Origin: Hyphomicrobiales bacterium
GTDB lineage: Bacteria > Pseudomonadota > Alphaproteobacteria > Rhizobiales > Beijerinckiaceae
NCBI GenBank assembly: GCA_027489955.1
Contig: JAIXYZ010000002.1
Span: forward strand, 62,001-126,000
Direction: 5' to 3'
DNA: 64,000 nucleotides
Positions 37,145 through 47,757 of the stretch are shown here, piece by piece (positions within the stretch are counted from its first letter, which is position 1; each line of letters opens with the position of its first letter). The notes beneath the pieces are model-generated. The model saw nothing but the letters and a program-made list of their open reading frames with translations. It was not told the origin of the DNA and searched no databases. A program made the position numbers and the translations under genes.

Positions 37145-39346
37145 ATGTTCCAACGTCCCATCTTCGTCGCGATCGCCGTCGCGACCGGCCTGACCGCCGG
37201 CCACGCGCTCGCCCAATCCCCACCCGCCGAGCAGCGCCTCGCCCTCGTCATCGGCCAGCAGGCCTATCGCAGCGGCGAGGTCGCCACCGCGCTCAACGAT
37301 GCCGGGCTCATCGCCGACACGCTGAAGAGCGCCGGGTTCGCCGTCACCGAAGCCGGGGACCTGAACCAGGACGACCTGCGCCGCGCGATCCGCACTTTCG
37401 CGGACGACGTGCGCAAGGCGGGCAAGGAGGCGGTTTCCGTCGTCTACTTCGCAGGCATCGGCCTGCAGCTCGAAGGCGAGAACTACCTGCTTCCGGTGGA
37501 TGCACGGGTCGACAGCGAGGCCGACATCCCGCTGGAAGGCTTCCGGGTGAACGACCTCCTGCGGGCGCTGTCTGCCACGCAGGCCAAGCTCAACGTCACC
37601 ATCGTCGATGCGACGCCGAGCCCGGCCCCGACGCTCGGCCGCGTGGAACTGGCGGGCGGCCTTGCCATGGCGGACGCGCCCGAGCGCTCCCTCGTCGCCT
37701 TCGCCGCCGCGCCGAACACGCTGTCCGCCGAGGTGCGCGGCGTCTACGGCGAATACGCCATCGCGCTCGCCGAGATGATGCGCCGGCCCGGCCTGCCGCT
37801 CGAGGAGCTGTTCGGCGACGTGCGCGTGCGGGTCCACGACGTGACCGAGGGCGCACAGCTGCCGTGGCACGACGCGGACCTGAAGGGCGTGCGGTTCGCC
37901 TTCTTCGGCCAGCCGAAGGCGGCAGCGCCGGTGGCGACGGGCACGGCCCCGCCGCGGCCGAAACTGCGCGGACTGCCGGTGGAGGAAGCCTATTACCGGG
38001 CGATCGAAGCCGACGATATAGAGGTCTACCAGGAATTCGTGGAGCTCTATCCGCGCGAGCCGCTGAGCGAGCGCGTCGTCGTCATCCTCGCCAACCGGCG
38101 CGAGACGGTGGTCTGGCGCGAAAGCGTCAGGCTCAACAGCCGCGAGGCCTACTGGACCTATGTGCGGCTTTATCCCAGTGGGCCGCACGCGGTCGACGCC
38201 CGCCGGCGCCTGGCGCGGCTCAACGCGCCGGCCCGCCCGCCCGAGCGGTTCCGCGTGGTCGAGTTCGAGCGCCTGCCCCGCCCGCTGCCGGTCGTCGAGC
38301 GCTACGAGTTCCGCGACAGCCGGGTCGTCCGCTTTGAGGGTCCGCGCGTGCCGCGGGTGAAGGACGATATCCTGCCGCCGGCGCCGCGCGCCTTCAGGGA
38401 TCTGCGCGAGGCCGACGGCCGCGCCGGGCGCGATGCCCGGGGCGCGCGGGATGGCGGCGAGCGCAGCGGCGGACGGGCCCTGCCCTCCCCGGCCGTGGCG
38501 CTGCCCGCGCCCGAGGCCGCGCCCGCGCAGCCCGGCAGCGTGCGCTCGTTCGAGGCGACCGGCGCCGACCGGCGAGCGCCCGCTTCCGCCCCCGCGGCAG
38601 GAGCACCGCCAGCCGCGCCGCAGGCCGCGCCGCCTTCGAGCGCCGAGCCGCGCCAGCCGGAGCGGACCGGGCCCAGCGAGGCCGCTCCCGCGCAGCCGGC
38701 TCCGGGCCGGACCGAGCCCGACCAGCGGCGCGCCGCGCCGGACGGAGAGCGCAATGCACCCGCGCAGCGCGCGCCCGCGACGGCCGCACCCGCACGCGAT
38801 GCCCCCACGCCTCCGGCTTCCGCCGAGCGCCCGGCTCCCGCCCAGGCTCCGGCCCGGGCCGAGCGGCCCGAGCGGCCGGATGGACCGCGGCAGGCACGGC
38901 CGGACCGGCCGGAGCGCGCGCCCGAGAACGCCCGGCGCGAGCGAAGCGACGAGGATGGCGAGCGGCCGACTGCCACGACGCCTCCCGCCCGGTTGCGCGA
39001 CGCGCCGGCCGAGCGGCCCGGACGGGGACCGGCCGAACCTTCGGCGGAACCGCGCGAGCGGCCCCAGGCCCGCACGCCCGCAGGCGAGGCCGACGCACCC
39101 GCAAGGCCGGCCCGGCCGCAGGCCGTGCCCGATGCTCCGCGCCAGGCGCCGCAGGCGGCCCCGGCCGAGCCCCCGGCTCCGCGCCGGCCCGCGGCGGAGG
39201 CCGTGGAGCGTCCCGAGCCTCCGGCGCGTGCGGCGCCCGGACCGAGGCCAGACGCCGGTCCCGGCGGCGGCGACGGCGCGAGGGGCCCGCGCGGCGACGG
39301 ACCGGGTCGCGGCGACGGTCCCGGCCGGCGTCCCGGCGCGGACTAA
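37145..39346 (+). CDS. Secreted caspase-fold protein lacking the catalytic dyad (pseudo-caspase)
   Basis: 733 aa with a signal peptide (cleavage after GHALA). AGGAGG at 37133-37138 fixes the start. Residues 28-255 have the peptidase C14 (caspase p20) pattern: RLALVIGQQAY, a strand VVYFAGIGLQLEGENYLLPVD and NVTIVDATPSP. In active members these read ..GHG.. and ..DACR..; here the catalytic His is Ile105 and the Cys is Thr157, so protease activity is not expected. Residues about 280-400 form a conserved middle domain (REAYWTYVRLYPSGPHA). Residues about 415-733 are a Pro/Ala/Arg/Glu-rich disordered tail. Followed by a terminator. Confidence 0.85.
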   Translation: MFQRPIFVAIAVATGLTAGHALAQSPPAEQRLALVIGQQAYRSGEVATALNDAGLIADTLKSAGFAVTEAGDLNQDDLRRAIRTFADDVRKAGKEAVSVVYFAGIGLQLEGENYLLPVDARVDSEADIPLEGFRVNDLLRALSATQAKLNVTIVDATPSPAPTLGRVELAGGLAMADAPERSLVAFAAAPNTLSAEVRGVYGEYAIALAEMMRRPGLPLEELFGDVRVRVHDVTEGAQLPWHDADLKGVRFAFFGQPKAAAPVATGTAPPRPKLRGLPVEEAYYRAIEADDIEVYQEFVELYPREPLSERVVVILANRRETVVWRESVRLNSREAYWTYVRLYPSGPHAVDARRRLARLNAPARPPERFRVVEFERLPRPLPVVERYEFRDSRVVRFEGPRVPRVKDDILPPAPRAFRDLREADGRAGRDARGARDGGERSGGRALPSPAVALPAPEAAPAQPGSVRSFEATGADRRAPASAPAAGAPPAAPQAAPPSSAEPRQPERTGPSEAAPAQPAPGRTEPDQRRAAPDGERNAPAQRAPATAAPARDAPTPPASAERPAPAQAPARAERPERPDGPRQARPDRPERAPENARRERSDEDGERPTATTPPARLRDAPAERPGRGPAEPSAEPRERPQARTPAGEADAPARPARPQAVPDAPRQAPQAAPAEPPAPRRPAAEAVERPEPPARAAPGPRPDAGPGGGDGARGPRGDGPGRGDGPGRRPGAD

Positions 39347-39389
39347 GGGACCGAGACGCGGCAGAGCCCGGACCGGGACGAACAATAAG

Positions 39390-39417
39390 AAAGGCCTCCC
39401 TGCGGGGAGGCCTTTTT
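39390..39417 (+). terminator. Rho-independent terminator
   Basis: Eleven-bp stem AAAGGCCTCCC / GGGAGGCCTTT, loop TGCG, then further T. Ends the pseudo-caspase transcript and lies 43 bases from the stop of the convergent dehydrogenase gene. Confidence 0.85.
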
Positions 39418-39459
39418 GGCGTGGAAAGCAGTGCGCGCGTTGTATCGCCGGCCCGCGCC

Positions 39460-40326
39460 TCAGCGCTCCAGCCGGGCGATGAGGCTCGACGTGTCCCAGC
39501 GCCGCCCGCCCATGGACTGCACCTCGGCGTAGAACTGGTCGACGAGTGCCGTGACGGGCAGGTGCGCGCCGTTGTTGCGCGCCTCCGACAGGCAGATGCC
39601 GAGGTCCTTGCGCATCCAGTCCACGGCAAAGCCGAAATCGAACTCGCCCGCCGCCATCGTCTTGTAGCGGTTCTCCATCTGCCAGCTCTGGGCGGCGCCC
39701 TTGGAGATGGCCTGGATCACCGCCTCCGGATCGAGCCCGGCCTTCCTCGCGAAATGGATGCCTTCGGCAAGGCCCTGGACGAGCCCCGCGATGCAAATCT
39801 GGTTGACCATCTTGGTGAGCTGGCCGGCGCCGGAGGGTCCCATCAGGCGGCAGGCCTTGGCGAAGCTCATGACGACCGGCTCGGCCTTCGCATAGGCCGC
39901 CTCGTCCCCGCCGCACATGACGGTGAGCTGGCCGTTCTCCGCGCCCGCCTGGCCGCCGGAGACGGGTGCGTCGATGAAGGCGAAGCCGGCCGCGGCGGCG
40001 GCCGCCGACAGCTCCCGCGCCACGTCGGCGGAGGCGGTCGTGTGGTCGACGAAGACGGAGCCGGGCGCCATGCCCGCAAAGGCGCCGTCGGCGCCCGTCG
40101 TGATCTGGCGCAGATCGTCGTCGTTCCCGACGCAGGCGAACACGATCTCCCGGCCCTCCGCCGCGTCCCGCGGCGTGGCGGCGGCCCTGCCGCCATGGGC
40201 GGCGACCCAGGCGTCGGCCTTGGCGCGGGTGCGGTTGTAGACGGTGACGTCGTGGCCCTTGGCCGAAAGATGCCGCGCCATGGGAAAGCCCATCACGCCG
40301 AGACCGAGAAAAGCGACCTTGGCCAT
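39460..40326 (-). CDS. NAD(P)-dependent beta-hydroxyacid dehydrogenase (3-hydroxyisobutyrate dehydrogenase family)
   Basis: 288 aa. Rossmann motif VAFLGLGVMGFPMARHL at the N-terminus, the substrate-binding APVSGGQAGAENG at about 120, and the catalytic Lys in GQLTKMVNQ at about 169. The family includes 3-hydroxyisobutyrate dehydrogenase, tartronate semialdehyde reductase and glyoxylate/succinic-semialdehyde reductases; the sequence alone does not decide. It lies 40 bases upstream of the stop-side end of nothing on its strand: the ABC operon precedes it, so it may be the last gene of that transcript. Confidence 0.85.
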   Translation of the reverse strand: MAKVAFLGLGVMGFPMARHLSAKGHDVTVYNRTRAKADAWVAAHGGRAAATPRDAAEGREIVFACVGNDDDLRQITTGADGAFAGMAPGSVFVDHTTASADVARELSAAAAAAGFAFIDAPVSGGQAGAENGQLTVMCGGDEAAYAKAEPVVMSFAKACRLMGPSGAGQLTKMVNQICIAGLVQGLAEGIHFARKAGLDPEAVIQAISKGAAQSWQMENRYKTMAAGEFDFGFAVDWMRKDLGICLSEARNNGAHLPVTALVDQFYAEVQSMGGRRWDTSSLIARLER

Positions 40327-40366
40327 GTCCGTCGTTCCTTCCTGGGGGAGCCCTGGCGGCCGGCCG

Positions 40367-41080
40367 TCAGGCCGGGCGCATGTGGCGCGTGAGACGGCGC
40401 TCGCCGAGCGTCCAGACCCGCCGCACCGTTTCCACGAGAGCGAGATAGAGGACCGCCGCCCACAGATAAACCTCGAAATTGTAGGAGCGGGAGAAGGCGA
40501 GGCGCGTCACGCCCATGAGGTCGTAGACCGTCACGAGGGAGGCGACCGCGCTGGCCTTGATCATGAGGATCAGCTCGTTGCCGAGCGGCCTGAGGCCGAC
40601 GATCAGCGCCTGGGGCAGCACGACCTTGAACAGAGCCTGCCACGGCCGCAGGCCGAGGGCGGCGGCGGCCTCCGCCTGGCCCTTGGGCAGGGACTGGATG
40701 CCGCCGCGCAGGATTTCCGCCTGATAGGCGGCGGTGTTGAGCGTGAAGGTGATGAGCGCGCAGTTCCAGGCGTCGCGCAGGATCCACCACAGCCCCGCCG
40801 CCTCCAGTGGCTCGCGGAACTGGCCGGCGCCGTAATAGACGACGAAGAGCTGCGCGAGGAGCGGCGTGCCGCGGAAGAGGTAGACATAGGCGAAGGCGAT
40901 GCCCGCCACCACGCGGTTGCGAGACAGGCGCGCCAGCGCGACGGCCAGCCCGAGCACGGCGCCGAGCACGAAGGTGATGGCGACGAGCTTCAGGGTGACC
41001 CAGAGCCCGTCGAGCATGCGCCAGCCGTAGCGGTCCAGCAGGTTCAGGTCGACGACGAGGCCGATCGCGTCGCGGATCAT
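40367..41080 (-). CDS. Polar amino acid ABC transporter permease (HisM-like)
   Basis: 237-aa inner-membrane permease with five helices and the EAA loop EAAAALGLRPWQALFKVVLP (about 160-179) that docks the ATPase. N-terminal WVTLKLVAITFVLGAVLG is typical of the HisM/GlnP group. The ATG overlaps the stop of the preceding permease by four bases. Together with the HisQ-like permease it forms a heterodimeric channel. Confidence 0.9.
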   Translation of the reverse strand: MIRDAIGLVVDLNLLDRYGWRMLDGLWVTLKLVAITFVLGAVLGLAVALARLSRNRVVAGIAFAYVYLFRGTPLLAQLFVVYYGAGQFREPLEAAGLWWILRDAWNCALITFTLNTAAYQAEILRGGIQSLPKGQAEAAAALGLRPWQALFKVVLPQALIVGLRPLGNELILMIKASAVASLVTVYDLMGVTRLAFSRSYNFEVYLWAAVLYLALVETVRRVWTLGERRLTRHMRPA

Positions 41081-41796
41081 GCGCGCGCCCTCATCATGCC
41101 GCGATTGGCGCGGGCCTCCAGCAGCGCGATGACGCCGCCGGAGAGGATCGAGAAGCCGAGATAGATCAGGATCGCGATGACGAAGAAGAAGAACGGCTCC
41201 TTCGTGTTGCCGACCGCGACGTTGGTCTGCCGCATCAGGTCCGGGAGTGCGATGGTGGAGACGAGCGAGGTCTCCTTCAGGAGGGCGAGCCAGTTGTTCG
41301 ACAGGCCAGGCAGCGCGACCCGCAGGAGCTGCGGCGCGACGACGAGCCGGAACGTCTGCCACCGCGTCAGGCCGAGCGCGTAGCCCGCCTCGCGCTGGCC
41401 CTTGGCGATGGAATTGAGCGCGCCGGCCCAGACCTCGGCGGAGAAGGCGGCCAGGACGAGCCCGAGCGCGACCATGCCGGCGGCGAAGGCGTTGACCTGG
41501 ACGCGGGCGCTGAAGCCGGCGGCGGCCAGCAGCCATTGCAGCAGAAGCTGCCCGCCATAATAGACGATGAGCAGGGTCAGCAGTTCGGGCAGGCCGCGGA
41601 AGACGGTGTTGAAGACCGTCGCGGCGCCGGACAGGAGGCGGTTTTCGGCGCGCTGGGCCAGCGCGACGAGAAGGCCGAGCGTGATGCCGAAGGGCAGCGT
41701 CGCCAGCGCGAGCGAGATCGTGACGAGCGCGCCCGCGGCGATCTCGTCACCCCAGCCGGTCGGTCCGAACGCGAGAAGGGGCCAGAGCCTGTCCAT
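41077..41796 (-). CDS. Polar amino acid ABC transporter permease (HisQ-like)
   Basis: 239 aa, five helices, EAA loop EAGYALGLTRWQTFRLVVAP near residue 135. The N-terminus WGDEIAAGALVTISLALATLP fits HisQ/ArtQ-type subunits. It lies between the binding-protein gene (51 bases upstream) and the HisM-like gene (ATGA overlap). No gene for the partner ATPase (HisP-like) is found in the window. Confidence 0.9.
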   Translation of the reverse strand: MDRLWPLLAFGPTGWGDEIAAGALVTISLALATLPFGITLGLLVALAQRAENRLLSGAATVFNTVFRGLPELLTLLIVYYGGQLLLQWLLAAAGFSARVQVNAFAAGMVALGLVLAAFSAEVWAGALNSIAKGQREAGYALGLTRWQTFRLVVAPQLLRVALPGLSNNWLALLKETSLVSTIALPDLMRQTNVAVGNTKEPFFFFVIAILIYLGFSILSGGVIALLEARANRGMMRARA

Positions 41797-41847
41797 GACG
41801 GATCAAGCGGGAGGGGACCGCCGGCGGGCGGCGGCCCCCAGGCCGGC

Positions 41848-42645
41848 CTAGTAGATGTCGAAGTCGAAGTACTTCGCCTGCACCTTCTTGTAGGTGCCGT
41901 CGGCGATGACCTCGGCGAGCGCCTTGTTCAGCAGCTCCTTGAGGTCCTTGTCCTCCTTGCGGATGGCGATGCCGGCGCCCTCGCCGAAATATTTCATGTG
42001 CTTGTTGGTATCGATGTCGCCCACCGGCTTGCAGCAGGACCCGTCCTTCTTCAGCCATTCCTGCAGCACGACCTTGTCGGCCAGGACCGCGTCCAGACGG
42101 CCGGCAGCGAGGTCGAGATTGGCCTCGTCCTGGCTGGCATAGAGCTTCACGTTCGCGCCGGCCTTGGCATAGACGTCCTCGGCGAAGCTCGCATGGGTCG
42201 TCGCGGACTGGGCGCCGATGGTCAGGCCCTTGTAGGCGGCCGGGTCGGTCGCGGTGATCTTGGTGGTCTTCGGCGCCGCGATCATGGCGGGCGTCTGGTA
42301 GTACTTGTTGGTGAAGTCGACCTTCTGCTTGCGCTCCTCGGTGATCGACATCGAGGCGGCGATGGCGTCGTACTTGCCGGCCAGCAGCGCCGGGATGATG
42401 CCGTCCCAGTCCTGCGCGACGAAGGTGCACTTCACCTTGGCCTTCTCGCAGATGGCCTTGGTGATATCGATGTCGAAGCCCTGAAGCTGGTTGTTGGAAT
42501 CGACGAAGTTGAAGGGCGGATAGGCGCCCTCGGTGGCGACGCGGACCTCGGTCCAGGTCTTGCTCTGGGCGTGGGCAGCCCCGGCCATGGCGATGGCGGC
42601 GGCTGCGGCGAGCGCGGAAAGCGCGGCCCTGCGGGTTGCTGTCAT
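41848..42645 (-). CDS. Periplasmic amino acid-binding protein (ArgT/HisJ-like)
   Basis: 265 aa with a signal peptide (cleavage after GAAHA). Class-3 family pattern: VATEGAYPPFNFVDSNNQLQGFDIDI, then DWDGIIPALLAGKYDAI and FTNKYYQTPAMI. A Cys pair (GSCCKP) lies where HisJ-like proteins carry a disulphide-containing loop. The Asp in GFDIDI and a basic ligand are typical for lysine/arginine/ornithine or histidine; opines are also possible. First gene of a binding protein-permease-permease operon. ATG at 42645 chosen over 42684 because the signal peptide begins there. Confidence 0.9.
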   Translation of the reverse strand: MTATRRAALSALAAAAAIAMAGAAHAQSKTWTEVRVATEGAYPPFNFVDSNNQLQGFDIDITKAICEKAKVKCTFVAQDWDGIIPALLAGKYDAIAASMSITEERKQKVDFTNKYYQTPAMIAAPKTTKITATDPAAYKGLTIGAQSATTHASFAEDVYAKAGANVKLYASQDEANLDLAAGRLDAVLADKVVLQEWLKKDGSCCKPVGDIDTNKHMKYFGEGAGIAIRKEDKDLKELLNKALAEVIADGTYKKVQAKYFDFDIY

Positions 42646-42725
42646 GGTTGGCTCCCTTTTTCGGTTTGGCCCCTCTGACGGCATTGTTCCACGCCCGTGC
42701 TGCGCTGCGCAACGGGCTGCCGCGG

Positions 42726-43334
42726 TCAGGCCGGGCGCAGGCCGGAACGTGCAAAATCCTCAGGCGTATTGAGGTTGGCGAAGGCGGCCGCCTCCGCCTC
42801 ACCCACGGCAAGAACGGCCATGCCGGCCGCTTCCATGGCCTGCCGCACCGCGAGCCGCCCGTCCGCGAGGGCCGCCTCAACGGCGGGGCGGGCGCCGACC
42901 CGCCAGAGCGCGAAGAGCGGCTCCAGCCCGTGGGGACCTTCGACCGCCGCGACGCCCGCCTCGCCGATGGCGCGGGACAGGCGGTCCAGGAGATCCGGCG
43001 GACAGAAGGGCGCGTCGCACGGCGCGGTCAGGACGGCCTGAAATCCGCGTGCCTGCGCGTGAGCGAGCCCGGCGGCGATGCCGGCCAGCGGGCCGAGGCG
43101 CGCGGTCGCCGCATCGGGCAGGGCGGTCAGCCCCAGTGCCGCGATGCGGGCGGTGTCGGCACCGGCGGCGACGGCCACCGCGCCGCATTGCCCGGACAGG
43201 CGCCCGGCGACGCGCGCGACGAGCGGCTCGCCCTCCACCGGGACGAGCGCCTTGTCGACGCCCATGCGCGAGGATGCGCCGCCTGCCAGGACGAGGCCCA
43301 GGACGCGCGCGCGGTCCGGGACGGCGCGATCCAT
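42726..43334 (-). CDS. mobA: Molybdenum cofactor guanylyltransferase MobA
   Basis: 202 aa. Transfers GMP from GTP to molybdopterin, giving the MGD form used by DMSO-reductase-family enzymes. The nucleotide-binding signature LVLAGGASSRMGVDKAL is at the N-terminus and TAPCDAPF follows at about 100, as in MobA. The ATG at 43334 follows the membrane-protein gene after five bases. The frame stays open to 43745, overlapping that gene, without similarity. Confidence 0.92.
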   Translation of the reverse strand: MDRAVPDRARVLGLVLAGGASSRMGVDKALVPVEGEPLVARVAGRLSGQCGAVAVAAGADTARIAALGLTALPDAATARLGPLAGIAAGLAHAQARGFQAVLTAPCDAPFCPPDLLDRLSRAIGEAGVAAVEGPHGLEPLFALWRVGARPAVEAALADGRLAVRQAMEAAGMAVLAVGEAEAAAFANLNTPEDFARSGLRPA

Positions 43335-43339
43335 GCCCG

Positions 43340-43735
43340 TCAGCCCCAGCGGCCAACGAGCGCGGGCACGAAATGCAGCAGGACGCCGGTGGCGAACAAG
43401 CCGGTCAGCAGCTTGGAGGACCAGTGCTCGAGCCCGAAGAACCAGGGCTGAAGCGCGGTGCGCAGGACCCAGAAGCCGGTCCAGACCAGCAGCACGTCCC
43501 GGCCCAAAGCGGTCTTCATCCCGCCCTCGGCATGGAGCACGAAAACGACCCCGAACAGGAGGAAGAGCAGGACAAGCTGGATGTTCAGCACCTGCAGGAT
43601 GCCCGCGTTCACCCGGCCCAGCGCGATGGACGCCTCGCGCCAGCGGAACAGCTTCCAGAAGGCGAGGTGGAAGATGGCGAACCCGATGTCGAACCAGCCG
43701 GCCAGCCGCGCCAGGAGAGTTGCAAAATCGCTCAT
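43340..43735 (-). CDS. Small integral membrane protein, unknown function
   Basis: 131 aa, four predicted helices (about 8-28, 48-68, 78-98, 108-126) with few charged residues. The segment GRVNAGILQVLNIQLVLLFLLFG is strongly hydrophobic. I do not recognise a characterised family. Five bases upstream of mobA and divergent from mrp, so co-expression with mobA is likely. Confidence 0.75.
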   Translation of the reverse strand: MSDFATLLARLAGWFDIGFAIFHLAFWKLFRWREASIALGRVNAGILQVLNIQLVLLFLLFGVVFVLHAEGGMKTALGRDVLLVWTGFWVLRTALQPWFFGLEHWSSKLLTGLFATGVLLHFVPALVGRWG

Positions 43736-43824
43736 GATGCGTCACCCCACGCCGGACCCTGCCCGTCCGGCCCTATACCATGGGCCGCCCCCGCGCGCAG
43801 GCCCGATCCGGAGGCGGACGGCCC

Positions 43825-44934
43825 ATGGGCATCAAGGACGACGTGATCGCGCGGCTCGCATCCGTGCCGGGCCCGGACGGCGCGACGCCGCTGGCCCGTT
43901 CGCCCGCCCTTTCGGACGTCGTCGTGACCGGCGACAAGGTCTATGTGTCCATCGCGGTCGACCCCGCCCGGGCCGATGCCATGGAGCCCATGCGGCAGGC
44001 GGCGGAGGCGGCGGCGCGGAGCGTGCCCGGCGTCGCGGCCGCCCTCGTCACCCTGACCTCGGACCGCCCCGCCGGAGCGGGGTCGCCCGGTCCGCGGGCC
44101 CCCGGGCCGAAGGCGCAGGGAGCGCAGACGCGGCTGCCGGTGGAGGGCGTCCGCCACATCGTGGCCGTCGCCAGCGGCAAGGGCGGCGTCGGCAAGTCCA
44201 CCACCGCGATCAACCTGGCCCTTGGCCTGAAGGCCTCCGGCTGGCGGGTCGGCGTATTGGATGCCGACGTGTTCGGCCCGTCCCTGCCGCGCCTTCTCGC
44301 CATCGCCGGGCGGCCCGAACTCATGCCCGACAAGCGGATGGCGCCGATCGAGGCCTTCGGGCTGAAGACGATGTCCATCGGCTTCCTCGTGGACGAGGAC
44401 GCGGCCGTGGTCTGGCGCGGCCCGATGGTGATGGCGGCCATCCGGCAGATGCTGCGGGACGTCGCCTGGGGCGAACTCGACGTGCTCGTCGTCGACATGC
44501 CGCCCGGCACGGGCGATGCCCAGCTCACCCTCGCCCAGTCCGTGGCGCTCGCCGGCGCGGTCGTGGTCTCGACCCCGCAGGACCTGGCGCTGATCGACGC
44601 CAGGCGCGGCATCTCGATGTTCGAGAAGGTGGGCGTGCCGATCCTCGGGATCGTGGAGAACATGAGCTATTTCGTGTGCCCGGCCTGCGGCACCCGCTCG
44701 GACGTGTTCGGCCACGGCGGCGCGCGGCACGACGCAGAACGGCTGGGCGTGCGGTTCCTGGGCGAAATCCCCCTCGCCATGGCGATTCGCGAGACGTCCG
44801 ATGCAGGCACCCCGATCGTCGCCACCGACCCGGACGGCCCGCACGGGCTGGCCTATGCGGCCTTGGCGGCCAAGGTCAGGGCGTCCCTGGAGGGCCTTGG
44901 TCCCACGGGCGGGCCGCGGATCATCTTCGACTAG
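43825..44934 (+). CDS. Mrp/NBP35-type Fe-S cluster carrier ATPase (ApbC)
   Basis: 369 aa. N-terminal DUF59/MIP18 domain (residues 1-85), then a deviant-Walker P-loop ATPase: GKGGVGKSTTAINLAL at about 125 and DMPPGTGDAQLTLAQ at about 228. The C-terminal CPAC motif (YFVCPACG, about 285) bridges a [4Fe-4S] cluster between monomers. It delivers clusters to apo-proteins. GGAGG at 43810-43814 sets the ATG. Alone on the plus strand, upstream of the TakP-like pair after a 291-base gap. Confidence 0.93.
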   Translation: MGIKDDVIARLASVPGPDGATPLARSPALSDVVVTGDKVYVSIAVDPARADAMEPMRQAAEAAARSVPGVAAALVTLTSDRPAGAGSPGPRAPGPKAQGAQTRLPVEGVRHIVAVASGKGGVGKSTTAINLALGLKASGWRVGVLDADVFGPSLPRLLAIAGRPELMPDKRMAPIEAFGLKTMSIGFLVDEDAAVVWRGPMVMAAIRQMLRDVAWGELDVLVVDMPPGTGDAQLTLAQSVALAGAVVVSTPQDLALIDARRGISMFEKVGVPILGIVENMSYFVCPACGTRSDVFGHGGARHDAERLGVRFLGEIPLAMAIRETSDAGTPIVATDPDGPHGLAYAALAAKVRASLEGLGPTGGPRIIFD

Positions 44935-45093
44935 GGCCCTGAGCCTGTGCGCCCGCGCCAATCCGCCATCGTTCTTTCGTCTCATTTCCGCAGCGTCAAA
45001 CTGCCTTCCGCGCGGCCTTCCTGACCGCTTCATGGGCAAACGAACGCCCTTTTGGGCAGGCCCGGCCGCAGTGCCGGCGGAGCCATGCCTTTT

Positions 45094-45137
45094 ATGCATG
45101 CAATGCATGATCGGAATGCATGACACGCATGACGCAA
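45094..45137. promoter_or_regulatory. Two imperfect 22-bp direct repeats of ATGCATG half-sites
   Basis: ATGCATG occurs at 45094, 45103 and 45116, with ACGCATG at 45125. The spacing is 9, 13 and 9 bases, so it reads as a 22-bp unit repeated twice, about two helical turns apart. It lies about 90 bases before the ATG of the first TakP-like gene in an otherwise plain 291-base gap (44935-45225). The regular phasing suggests an operator for a dimeric regulator; no regulator is known to me for this sequence. Confidence 0.5.
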
Positions 45138-45144
45138 CCGGTAG

Positions 45145-47617
<2,473 letters not shown>

Positions 47618-47646
47618 CGGGAGGCCGGCCGGCACACATGCCAAGG

Positions 47647-47675
47647 CCCCGGGGTCGAAAGGCCCCGGGGTTTTT
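47647..47675 (+). terminator. Rho-independent terminator after the TakP-like pair
   Basis: Two CCCCGGGG arms around loop TCGAAAGG, followed by five T. Each arm is itself a palindrome. Confidence 0.75.
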
Positions 47676-47757
47676 CGTGGCGTCAGGCGCGACGACATCC
47701 CTCACCTAAGTGGCGGGACGCGGCGTCGGCCGCATAACGGCGGGTGAGCGGCGACGC

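Noticed and set aside
37076-39916. 946-aa minus-strand open frame across the pseudo-caspase gene
   Set aside because: It runs through the low-complexity tail in antisense and into the next gene; composition is Arg/Gly-rich and no motif is present.
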